Shown here one piece after another: positions 1 through 6,500 of a DNA stretch of 19,093 bases. A program made the translations under genes and the position numbers. Positions within the stretch are counted from its first letter, which is position 1, and every line of letters starts with the position of its first letter. This stretch comes from an uncultured Oscillospiraceae bacterium (GTDB lineage Bacteria; Bacillota; Clostridia; Oscillospirales; Oscillospiraceae), in the NCBI GenBank assembly GCA_900752285.1, contig CAADUW010000024.1, forward strand, positions 1-19,093. Reading direction: 5' to 3'. The notes beneath the pieces are model-generated. The model did not search any database. It was given only the letters and a program-made list of their open reading frames with translations, and had not been told where the DNA came from.

Positions 1-124
1 GGCGGCAAACTCTGCGAGGCTTTTTTGACACGCTGAAATACATACAGTATTCCTTCGTTTTCCAAACTTTGAATTGGGGCAAAAATCCTGTCTGAGACTC
101 CTTGCCGAATTGCGCGGTGCTGCC
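1..124 (-). repeat. Dispersed palindromic repeat, copy C (inverted orientation)
   Basis: Read on the minus strand this begins GGCAGCACCGCGCAATT and then follows the same order of blocks as the copies at 14241 and 18967: a GTCTC block, TTTTTGCCCCA, a GTTTG-GAAAA block, a 15-bp AATAC/GTATT hairpin and a GACA-T-run-GCC arm. It is diverged from those copies but clearly homologous. Its first 36 bases recur at 2717-2752 with one mismatch. The window starts inside or at the edge of the copy, so the left limit is not certain. Confidence 0.8.
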
Positions 125-170
125 CAAAATCTCCCACTGCCGGCTTTTGCCGATTTCATCGGAGCTTCCC

Positions 171-199
171 TTGCTTTTGAAATCGGACTGTGATACCAT
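171..199 (+). promoter_or_regulatory. Weak candidate promoter for recQ
   Basis: TTGCTT (171-176) and TACCAT (194-199) are separated by 17 bases, which suits a vegetative sigma factor, although the -10 is poor. It is the only reasonable pair between the repeat and recQ, so the call rests largely on position. Confidence 0.3.
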
Positions 200-256
200 G
201 AAGAAAACGATTTTGGTGAAAAACGGGCGCACAGCATGCCGGAGAGCAGGGATGAT

Positions 257-2101
257 ATGAATGAGAAGCACAGGGTGCTCAGTCAGGTGTTTGGCTACCG
301 GGAATTCCGCGGCGGGCAGGAAACCCTGATCGATGCCCAACTGGCAGGACGGGACGCTTTCGGCGTCATGCCGACAGGCGGCGGAAAGAGCCTGTGCTAT
401 GAGATCCCGGCACTGCTGCTGGAGGGTGCTGCGCTGGTGGTGTGTCCTCTGATTTCCCTGATGAAGGATCAGGTGGCGGCACTGACCGCGGCGGGGGTCC
501 CGGCAGCCTACATCAATTCTTCCCTGACGCCGGAACAGATCCGGACGGTCTACCGCTACATGCTGGCGGGCAGATATAAGATCGTCTATGTGGCGCCGGA
601 ACGGCTGTTGACGGAGGGATTCCTCCGGACGGTGGACGGCATGCGCATTTCCCTCGTGGCGGTGGATGAAGCCCACTGTATCTCCCAGTGGGGGCAGGAC
701 TTCCGCCCCAGCTATCTGCGGATTGCGGAGTTTTTGGAGCATTTTCCGGAACGCCCCGTGGTTTCCGCGTTTACGGCCACCGCTACGGAACAGGTGCGGC
801 GGGATATTGTACAGATCTTACGGCTTCGGGAGCCTGCGAAGGTGGTCACGGGGTTTGACCGTCCCAATCTGTATTTTGCGGTGCGCCGTCCCCGGAACCG
901 GGCGGAAGAGGTGCTGGAGCTTGTCCGTGCCCGTCCGGAGAAAAGCGGCATCGTGTACTGCGCTACCCGGAAGGATGTGGAAAAGGTCTGTGCCATGCTG
1001 CAAAGCAGCGGAATCGGCGCGACCCGGTACCACGCCGGACTTCCCGAGGATGAGCGCCATCGGAATCAGGACGATTTTATTTATGACCGGGCTCCGGTTA
1101 TGGTCGCAACCAATGCCTTTGGCATGGGCATTGACAAATCCAACGTGAGCTACGTGATTCACTACAATATGCCCCAGAGTCTGGAAGCGTACTATCAGGA
1201 GGCAGGACGGGCCGGAAGAGACGGAACGGACGCGGAGTGTATCCTGCTCTACGGCGCCGGGGACATCCGGACGGCGAAATTCTTCATTGATAACCCGGGG
1301 GATAATACGGAAATGACCCCGGAACAGCGGGAAACCGTCCGCCGGCAGGATCTGATCCGGCTGAACAAAATGGTGGGCTACTGCAAGACCACCGGATGCC
1401 TGCGCAGCTATATTCTGGACTATTTCGGGCAGTCCCACGGGAACGGCTGCGGGAACTGCGGCAATTGCTGCGAAAAGCTGCCCATGCAGGATATGACCAC
1501 GGAGGCGAAGATGATCCTGTCCTGTGTCTGCCGGATCCGGGATAAGCTGGGCTACACCCTGGGCGCGGCAAAAACCGCGGCGGTGCTGCGGGGCAGCCGA
1601 GGTGCGTTTATTCGGGAACTGGGGCTGGATACCCTGCCCACCTGTGGACTGCTGCACGAGGTTTCCCGGACGGAGGTCGGGGAAATGATCGACTGCCTGG
1701 AAGAGCAGGGGTATCTGCATACGGATGAAGCCAGCGGCGCGCTCTGCCTTACGGAACAGGCGGGACAGGTGCTGTTTCATGGGGAGCAGGTTCTGCGTCC
1801 CGTCCGGGCATCGGTGAAGCCCGTGCGGGAGAGAAAGTCCGTTTCCGCGGCGGAAGATCCGGAGCTGTATGAGGTTCTCCGTTCGCTGCGGGCGCAGATC
1901 GCCGGGGAGCAGCACGTTCCGGCATATGTGGTCTTTTCCAACGCCGCACTGCAGGACATGGCGGCAAAGGCGCCTGTAACTCCGGACGAATTCCGCAGTG
2001 TTTCCGGCGTGGGCAGGGTCAAGGCCAACGCCTACGGGAAACGGTTCTGCAACGCCATTCGGGCGTACCTTGCGGAGAAGGCGGATATGGTCCGATTCTG
2101 A
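257..2101 (+). CDS. recQ: ATP-dependent DNA helicase RecQ
   Basis: A 3'-to-5' superfamily 2 DNA helicase acting in recombination repair and stalled-fork processing. Numbering from the ATG at 257 (614 residues): motif 0 Gln21 in FGYREFRGGQ, Walker A GGGKS at 41-45, DEAH box 137-140, the aromatic-rich loop QWGQDFRPSY after it, TATAT near 173, and the motif VI region QEAGRAGRDG at 314-323. The RecQ-Ct zinc cysteines are C381, C398, C401 and C404. A C-terminal HRDC domain spans roughly 533-604. The full RecQ-Ct plus HRDC architecture is present and the length is normal. I prefer 257 over the in-frame ATG at 236 because GGAGAG at 241-246 is about 10 bases ahead of 257 and the protein then starts right at the helicase core. 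It stands alone between two repeat copies with no partner genes. Confidence 0.96.
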   Translation: MNEKHRVLSQVFGYREFRGGQETLIDAQLAGRDAFGVMPTGGGKSLCYEIPALLLEGAALVVCPLISLMKDQVAALTAAGVPAAYINSSLTPEQIRTVYRYMLAGRYKIVYVAPERLLTEGFLRTVDGMRISLVAVDEAHCISQWGQDFRPSYLRIAEFLEHFPERPVVSAFTATATEQVRRDIVQILRLREPAKVVTGFDRPNLYFAVRRPRNRAEEVLELVRARPEKSGIVYCATRKDVEKVCAMLQSSGIGATRYHAGLPEDERHRNQDDFIYDRAPVMVATNAFGMGIDKSNVSYVIHYNMPQSLEAYYQEAGRAGRDGTDAECILLYGAGDIRTAKFFIDNPGDNTEMTPEQRETVRRQDLIRLNKMVGYCKTTGCLRSYILDYFGQSHGNGCGNCGNCCEKLPMQDMTTEAKMILSCVCRIRDKLGYTLGAAKTAAVLRGSRGAFIRELGLDTLPTCGLLHEVSRTEVGEMIDCLEEQGYLHTDEASGALCLTEQAGQVLFHGEQVLRPVRASVKPVRERKSVSAAEDPELYEVLRSLRAQIAGEQHVPAYVVFSNAALQDMAAKAPVTPDEFRSVSGVGRVKANAYGKRFCNAIRAYLAEKADMVRF

Positions 2102-2150
2102 CAGGAATCGGGCATTCGGCCGGTTTGCAAAATCCGCAAGAAACAGGTAG

Positions 2151-2630
2151 ACAAGATGGTCTGCCGCGCTGCCCGAGGGAAACGAAGAAATCGACACCTA
2201 TAAGGTTTACAAGAATGCGGCGTCGGAGTGGGAGCAGATTCATGAAAAGAACATTGAGGATCTGTTCAATGGAGAGAAATCCCGGTTTGCGGTGCTCAGC
2301 CGGTATCAACTGCCGGAGAACCTTTCTGTGGCGGTAAGCGTTGCCAGCCGGGTCACGCTGCAAACACAGAACGGTCCAAAGGATTACCTCCTTCTGCGGG
2401 CAATTCCAACCGACGAAATCCGGAATACCTGAGCCTTTCCGGTGGATTACCAGTCCGCGGAGATCGGGATCATTTCCCGGCGGGGCGATTACATGATCCA
2501 GTCCCGTTCCATGAAATCCATTTCCTTTCCGGAATATATCCGGGCCTATAATTTTCAGGAGGATTACAACCGGGTCGACGCATTGAAGGAGCGGTTGGAG
2601 ACCACGGAAAACGGCACACGCTTTTATAAG
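2151..2630 (+). pseudogene. Decayed protein remnant, probably a sensor/signalling domain
   Basis: One frame is open from just after a TAG (2148-2150) to 2666 apart from a single TGA at 2430-2432. Both sides of that TGA read as convincing protein in the same frame. Before it are NEEIDTYKVYKNAASEWEQI and LLLRAIPTDEIRNT; after it are DYQSAEIGIISRRGDYMIQS and FPEYIRAYNFQEDYNRV. The piece around GDYMIQSRSM resembles the extracytoplasmic input domains of Clostridia hybrid sensor kinases and GGDEF/HD-GYP proteins, which is recalled family resemblance rather than a tested match. There is no start codon with a ribosome site, no output domain, and the right end runs into a palindromic repeat at 2631 that supplies a foreign stop (2664-2666). 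I call it a fragment of a once larger gene, broken at both ends. Confidence 0.6.
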
Positions 2631-2695
2631 GGCAGCACCGCGCAATTCGGCAAAAATCCTGTCTGAGACTTCTTGCCAAATTGCGCGGTGCTGCC
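2631..2695. repeat. 65-bp nearly perfect palindromic repeat element (copy E)
   Basis: The arms are 2631-2653 and 2673-2695, 23 bases each with one mismatch, around a 19-base centre. The outer part of each arm is GGCAGCACCGCGCAATT. The centre and right arm match the repeat at 79-124 almost base for base, but the left side is replaced by an inverted copy of the right end. It terminates the remnant reading frame upstream. Confidence 0.85.
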
Positions 2696-2716
2696 TTAAT
2701 CTCTTTGCTGCCTGCG

Positions 2717-2752
2717 GGCGGCAAACTCTGCGAGGCTTTTTTGAAACGCTGA
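2717..2752 (-). repeat. 36-bp repeat fragment, direct copy of 1-36
   Basis: This segment matches positions 1-36 with a single difference (A for C in the TTTTTTGACACG part). Same orientation. It corresponds to the 3' arm of the dispersed repeat on the minus strand and lies 21 bases after the palindrome at 2631-2695, so it looks like the edge of a second, tandem copy. Confidence 0.8.
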
Positions 2753-2769
2753 GCCGGAAAAGACGGCTC
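2751..2769 (-). terminator. Small hairpin downstream of the DprA-like gene
   Basis: GAGCCG (2751-2756) and CGGCTC (2764-2769) form a 6-bp stem with a 7-base loop. Only short T tracts follow on the minus strand, so termination of the helicase/DprA-like operon here is possible but weakly supported. Apart from this and the repeats, I see nothing else in 2696-2815. Confidence 0.3.
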
Positions 2770-2815
2770 CTGACGGCCTCGTTTTTTGCAGGTACCGGAC
2801 CGGAAGGTGCGTCGC

Positions 2816-3724
2816 TTAAAAATCCTCCGGAAGGGGATTTTCAAAGAAACTCCCGGTTATGCACAGGGCTTTCAGATCGGAAAGCTCCTCCGTGCCGATC
2901 AGCGTGGCACCCATCTGTTCCAGTTCCTGGGCGGCCTCGCTGCCGTCCCGGAAGCAGCACAGGGGGGAAAAGCCGTGCCGGAGATTTGCTTCGGAGCCGT
3001 TCCAGGTGCCCCCGCGTTTCAGCCGGCACTGGGCGGCAATGGTCACGCTGCCCAGCGCATGGATCACATGGTTCCGATGCAGGGCCCGCTGGGGGCTGAA
3101 GGGCGCGTCAAAATCCTCCTCACTGAGATACAGCACATTCGGGTTGTCCGGCACGGTTTCCAGCGCGTCCGCAATGACGCAGATCACCTTCCCACCGGAT
3201 GTCAGACAGGCTTCCTGTCCCTCTGTATCGGCTCCCCGGGCGTTGCCGGAAACCAGCGTATAGCCCTGCCGGGCAGCTTCCAGACCTGTCTGACGGGCGA
3301 AATCCCGGTTTTCCGGGAACAACTCCCGGCTGCCGACCAGAGAAATGCAGGGCGTCTCCAGCAAAGAAAGGTCGCCCTTTGCCCACAGGCAGCCGGTACT
3401 CTCAGCCCCCAGCCGTCTGCGCAGCCGGGCCGGGTAGCGGCAGTCCGAGCGGGGAATGGGAATGCAGCCGAATTTCCCTGCCCGCTGCAGGTACCACGCC
3501 AGCTGATCCCGCTCCTCCAACAGGGACAGGATCCGTCCGGACAGCTCCCGGTCCATGCCGATGGCATACAGATCCCGTTCGGTCATCTCCCGGTTCTCCT
3601 TCGGTGGGGACATAAGTTCCATTCGACGGGTCAGCAGCCGAAGCTGCGGTGGGGTAAGGGGGCGCCGTTCCGGATTGCCCAGGTGGCTCGTCAGCAGCAG
3701 GAAGCCCTGCTCTGCCGGACTCAA
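2816..3724 (-). CDS. Divergent DprA/Smf-like protein (SLOG superfamily)
   Basis: A 302-residue protein with the Rossmann-like core of DNA-processing protein A. LVGSREL near 130 corresponds to the GSR motif, LVSGNARGADTEGQEA to the usual VSG-A-GID-AH stretch, SGGKVICVIADAL to the following strand, and HRNHVIHALGSVTIAA to the FRNRIIAGLS-VEA segment. The canonical GID-AH histidine and the SG-TA ending are altered (here GADTEGQ and RGGTWNGSEAN). There is no clear C-terminal winged helix. Classical DprA loads RecA on single-stranded DNA, while SLOG relatives can bind nucleotides or DNA, so the role here is open. Translation starts at TTG (3724-3722), overlapping the stop of the upstream helicase gene as TTGA, with AAGGCGG just ahead. 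This is strong translational coupling. A second, canonical dprA may exist elsewhere in the genome. Confidence 0.75.
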   Translation of the reverse strand: MSPAEQGFLLLTSHLGNPERRPLTPPQLRLLTRRMELMSPPKENREMTERDLYAIGMDRELSGRILSLLEERDQLAWYLQRAGKFGCIPIPRSDCRYPARLRRRLGAESTGCLWAKGDLSLLETPCISLVGSRELFPENRDFARQTGLEAARQGYTLVSGNARGADTEGQEACLTSGGKVICVIADALETVPDNPNVLYLSEEDFDAPFSPQRALHRNHVIHALGSVTIAAQCRLKRGGTWNGSEANLRHGFSPLCCFRDGSEAAQELEQMGATLIGTEELSDLKALCITGSFFENPLPEDF

Positions 3725-4911
3725 CGGAACCGCCTTCTGGGCTGGGGCGCGGGCTTGACCTCTTCCCGGCTCAGTACGCCCTCCGGAGACAGAACCATGG
3801 GGGTAATGGTGTAGTTGGAGAATTTGGCAATTTCGTCCAGCTTTGCCTTCTCCGGGAAATTGCTCACAAGACTCCAGGCAATGCCCTTTCGTCTGGCCCG
3901 CCCGGTACGCCCGATCCGGTGCACATAGTATTCGTTCTCTTCGGGAATATCATAGTTGATAACACAGTCCACATCGTACACGTCAATGCCCCGGGAGGCA
4001 ACGTCCGTGGCAATAAGGACGGCCAGCTTTCCGCTGCGGTAGCGCTGCATGACCCTTTCCCGGAGGCTCTGCTTGATGTCCCCGTGGAGGCACTCGCAGT
4101 CCAGTCCGGCCCGCTGCATTTCATCGGACAGCCGCTGACACATGTGTTTGGTGTTGCAGAAGATCATCACCCGCTCGTAGCCCTGACTGCGGATCAGCCG
4201 CAGAACGGTCTCCGCCTTCTCAAGGGGGGTGCAGGTCAGACTGTACTGGTCAATGTCCGGACGGTCCTCCTGCTTTGGCTCCACGGTGATCTCCACCTCG
4301 TCCCGCTGGTACATCCAGGAAACGGTCATGACCTCCTGAGAAATGGTGGCGGAGAACAGACCCAGATTCCTTCTGTTTTTGATCTTGTCAATGATCCGGG
4401 TCACGTCCTTGAAAAAGCCCATGTCCAGCATCCGGTCCGCCTCGTCCAGCACGACGGTCTGAATTTTGTCCAGACGGATGGTTTTCCGGTTGTAGTGGTC
4501 CATCAGCCGCCCCGGGGTAGCAACCACCAGCTGGGGCTTCTTCTGCAGCTGCTGAATCTGCCCGCCGATTCCGGCGCCGCCGTACAGCACGGCCACCCGG
4601 ATGCTCTGATAACAGGTCAGCAGCCCCCGCAGCTCATCGCCGATCTGGATGGCAAGCTCCCGGGTTGGGGCGAGGATCAGCCCCTGCACGTCGCCGGACT
4701 CCGGGTCAATGTGCTCAATCATGGGAATACCGAAGGCGAAGGTCTTGCCGGTGCCGGTAGGCGCCTTGGCAATTACGTCCTTCCACTGCAAAAAGCAGGG
4801 GATGGCCTCCGCCTGAATGGTGGTGGGGTAGCCGTAGCCCTTTTTCTCCAGAGCCTTCAGCATCTGGGGGGAAAGCCCCAGACTTTCAAACGTAATGTTG
4901 CTTTCTTCCAT
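3721..4911 (-). CDS. DEAD-box ATP-dependent RNA helicase
   Basis: A compact 396-residue RNA helicase containing all core motifs: Q-motif region F8 to Q33, Walker A APTGTGKT at 50-57, PTREL 82-86, GG 111-112, TPGR 132-135, DEAD 156-159, SAT 187-189, ATDVASRGID 301-310 and HRIGRTGR 331-338. It has only a short basic tail (PRRRFR) instead of the long RNA-binding extension of CshA, CsdA or DbpA, so substrate specificity (ribosome assembly, mRNA decay, cold response) cannot be assigned. The start at 4911 follows an AAGGAAA ribosome site by about 7 bases. It has its own promoter at 4945-4973 and is the first gene of a two-gene unit with the DprA-like gene. Confidence 0.93.
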   Translation of the reverse strand: MEESNITFESLGLSPQMLKALEKKGYGYPTTIQAEAIPCFLQWKDVIAKAPTGTGKTFAFGIPMIEHIDPESGDVQGLILAPTRELAIQIGDELRGLLTCYQSIRVAVLYGGAGIGGQIQQLQKKPQLVVATPGRLMDHYNRKTIRLDKIQTVVLDEADRMLDMGFFKDVTRIIDKIKNRRNLGLFSATISQEVMTVSWMYQRDEVEITVEPKQEDRPDIDQYSLTCTPLEKAETVLRLIRSQGYERVMIFCNTKHMCQRLSDEMQRAGLDCECLHGDIKQSLRERVMQRYRSGKLAVLIATDVASRGIDVYDVDCVINYDIPEENEYYVHRIGRTGRARRKGIAWSLVSNFPEKAKLDEIAKFSNYTITPMVLSPEGVLSREEVKPAPQPRRRFR

Positions 4912-4944
4912 TTTTTCTGTTTCCTTTATCCACTTGATGGCTTT

Positions 4945-4973
4945 ATTTTACCATTTCCTTTCTCTTTTTGCAA
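4945..4973 (-). promoter_or_regulatory. Promoter of the DEAD-box helicase/DprA-like operon
   Basis: On the minus strand TTGCAA (4973-4968) and TAAAAT (4950-4945) are exactly 17 bases apart. Transcription would start near 4938, giving a leader of about 27 bases to the ATG at 4911. Confidence 0.75.
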
Positions 4974-4989
4974 TGGGGGACCGGATTTT

Positions 4990-5139
4990 AATTGTGCCTG
5001 TAAGCCGCATCCGTCTGTTTGCTCCGTTTCTTCGGTTCGGAAACCGGGAAATTCATACGGAATTTCGCCGCATCCCCCAATTTCTGTTCACGGTAAAATC
5101 CCGTTCTGAGGATACCCGCCCGATTGTACGGCGCTGCGC
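4990..5139. repeat. Degenerate copy of the dispersed repeat (copy D)
   Basis: Positions 4990-5064 align along their length in plus orientation with the middle of the 14241 copy: AATTG start, TTTGCTCC for TTTGCCCC, TTCTTCGGTTCGG for TTCTTCAGTTTGA, then a 15-bp hairpin. Positions 5090-5139 align instead with the minus-orientation end of copy C (compare GGTAAAATCCCGTTCTGAGG and ATTGTACGGCGCTGCGC). The element thus seems to keep both inverted ends. The hairpin at 5050-5064 is AATTC-ATACG-GAATT. This repeat explains most of the 4974-5174 gap, and I see no gene there. Confidence 0.6.
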
Positions 5140-5174
5140 TAAGGAGAATTTAAGAAAAGCGGGTTTCCCCGTAG

Positions 5175-5203
5175 TGGACAAACGGCGAAAAATGTGGTAT
5201 ATT
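5175..5203 (+). promoter_or_regulatory. Promoter of the tmk-mltG operon
   Basis: TGGACA (5175-5180) and TATATT (5198-5203) are 17 bases apart. The start would fall near 5210, leaving a leader of about 57 bases to tmk. It lies just after the degenerate repeat. Confidence 0.7.
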
Positions 5204-5267
5204 TACCAAAATAGCGGAAGGCTGCCCGTGGGGGAGCCGGGGCGTTTTTTGGGAAGGAAACAGAAAA

Positions 5268-5939
5268 ATGGGCAAACTGATTGTAATTGAGGGTACGGAC
5301 GGTTCGGGGAAATCCACCCAGTTCCGGCTGCTGACCGAGTCTCTGGAACGGGAGAACCGTCCCTTCCGGAAAATTGTGTTCCCCCAGTATGCCGAGCCCA
5401 GTTCGGCCCTGATCCGGATGTATCTGGGCGGGGAGTTCGGTACTGCTCCCGGGGATGTGAATGCCTATGCCGCATCCGCTTTTTATGCCGTGGACCGGTA
5501 CGCATCCTTTAAGAAGGTCTGGGGAGACTACTACCGGGACGGCGGACTGGTGGTGGCGGACCGCTACACCACCTCCAACGCGGTGCATCAGGCCTCCAAG
5601 GAAAAACCGGAGGACCGGGAAAATTTCCTGAAATGGCTGTATGAATTTGAATATGACCATCTGGGACTGCCCCAGCCGGATCTGGTGCTGTATCTGGATG
5701 TGCCGACGGATTTTACGGAAACCCTTCTGCGGGGCCGGGAGGCGGCGACCCACACCCAGGCGGACATTCACGAGCGCGACAGCGCCTATCTTGCCCGATG
5801 CCGTCGAATGGGGCGCGCCGCTGCCGAATACTACGGCTGGACTGTGATCAATTGTGTCCGTGATGGAGCCATTCGCTCCATGGAAGATATTCACGAAGAA
5901 ATTTACCGCCATGTGGCGGCTTGTTTGGAGGAACAGTAA
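5268..5939 (+). CDS. tmk: Thymidylate kinase (dTMP kinase)
   Basis: Phosphorylates dTMP to dTDP with ATP in the cytoplasm, an essential step of dTTP synthesis. The 223 residues show the P-loop GTDGSGKST at 9-17, the DRY signature at 98-100 followed by TTSN, PDLVLYLDVP for the conserved strand before the lid, and a basic lid segment around LLRGREAATHTQADIHERD. Length is slightly above the usual 205-215. The ATG follows a GGAAGGAA ribosome site. First gene of a four-gene operon: the next gene starts one base after its stop (TAA 5937-5939, ATG 5941). Confidence 0.95.
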   Translation: MGKLIVIEGTDGSGKSTQFRLLTESLERENRPFRKIVFPQYAEPSSALIRMYLGGEFGTAPGDVNAYAASAFYAVDRYASFKKVWGDYYRDGGLVVADRYTTSNAVHQASKEKPEDRENFLKWLYEFEYDHLGLPQPDLVLYLDVPTDFTETLLRGREAATHTQADIHERDSAYLARCRRMGRAAAEYYGWTVINCVRDGAIRSMEDIHEEIYRHVAACLEEQ

Positions 5940-5940
5940 A

Positions 5941-6483
5941 ATGGTTTATATGCTTCTTGGAACCGGTTTTGAGGAAATCGAGGCGGTTGCGCCTCTGGAT
6001 CTGCTGCGCCGTGCCGATGTGCCGGTCATGACCGTCGGCGTAAACGGAAAAACCATTCTCGGCAGTCACAATATCCCCGTGGAGGCGGATATTACACTGG
6101 CGGAAATGGACCTGACCGATCTCGACATGATCATTCTCCCCGGAGGACTGGGCGGCGTGACCTCCGTCCGGGCCAGCAAGGCGGCCATGAACGCCCTGAA
6201 ATTTGCCTGGGACAATGACAAGTATGTTGCCGCCATCTGCGCCGGACCTACCGTCCTTGCGGATATGGGCATTCCCGACGGGAAGAACGCCACCTGCTTC
6301 CCCGGTCTGGAAGGAAAGATGGGCAAGGCTCACATGGTTCCGAACGCTGCCGCCGTGCAGGACGGAAAGCTCATTACCGGCACGGCCGCGGGCTGCTCCA
6401 TTCCCTTCGGTCTGGCGCTCGTTAAGGCGCTGAAGGGACAGAAGGCGGCTGACGAAGTGGCGGAGTCCATTGTGATCCGCTGA
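5941..6483 (+). CDS. DJ-1/PfpI family protein (YajL/ThiJ-like)
   Basis: A 180-residue single-domain protein of the DJ-1/ThiJ/PfpI superfamily, whose members act as cytoplasmic glyoxalases, deglycases or redox-responsive chaperones. Visible signatures: N-terminal LLGTGFEEIEAVAPLDLLRR with the conserved acidic residue near E14, ILPGGLGG at 65-72, the nucleophile-elbow AAICAGP with Cys100, then GKNATCFPGLEGKM and the closing DGKLITGTAAG. This order matches the YajL/human DJ-1 branch. Start at 5941 is fixed by GGAGGAAC at 5927-5934, inside the end of tmk; longer in-frame starts would lie within tmk and lack a site. Translational coupling to tmk is likely. Which of the proposed activities applies cannot be told from sequence. 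Confidence 0.9.
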   Translation: MVYMLLGTGFEEIEAVAPLDLLRRADVPVMTVGVNGKTILGSHNIPVEADITLAEMDLTDLDMIILPGGLGGVTSVRASKAAMNALKFAWDNDKYVAAICAGPTVLADMGIPDGKNATCFPGLEGKMGKAHMVPNAAAVQDGKLITGTAAGCSIPFGLALVKALKGQKAADEVAESIVIR

Positions 6484-6500
6484 CACAGGAGGAAAAAATT

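Noticed and set aside
198..260. Small 20-codon frame (ATG at 198) ending at the recQ start
   Set aside because: No ribosome site and the ATG overlaps the tentative -10 box; nothing supports expression as a leader peptide.
818..2197. Long minus-strand open frame (459 codons) opposite recQ
   Set aside because: It is antisense to a gene with full RecQ motifs, has no recognisable domains and no ribosome site. Long antisense frames are expected from the GC-rich third positions here; the same holds for 6576-8072, 10827-12335 and 16411-17697 (minus).
2786..3814. Plus-strand open frame opposite the DprA-like gene
   Set aside because: Low-complexity Pro/Gly/Gln composition, no motif, no ribosome site; the minus strand has clear SLOG motifs. 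The 3919-5109 plus frame opposite the helicase is rejected for the same reason.
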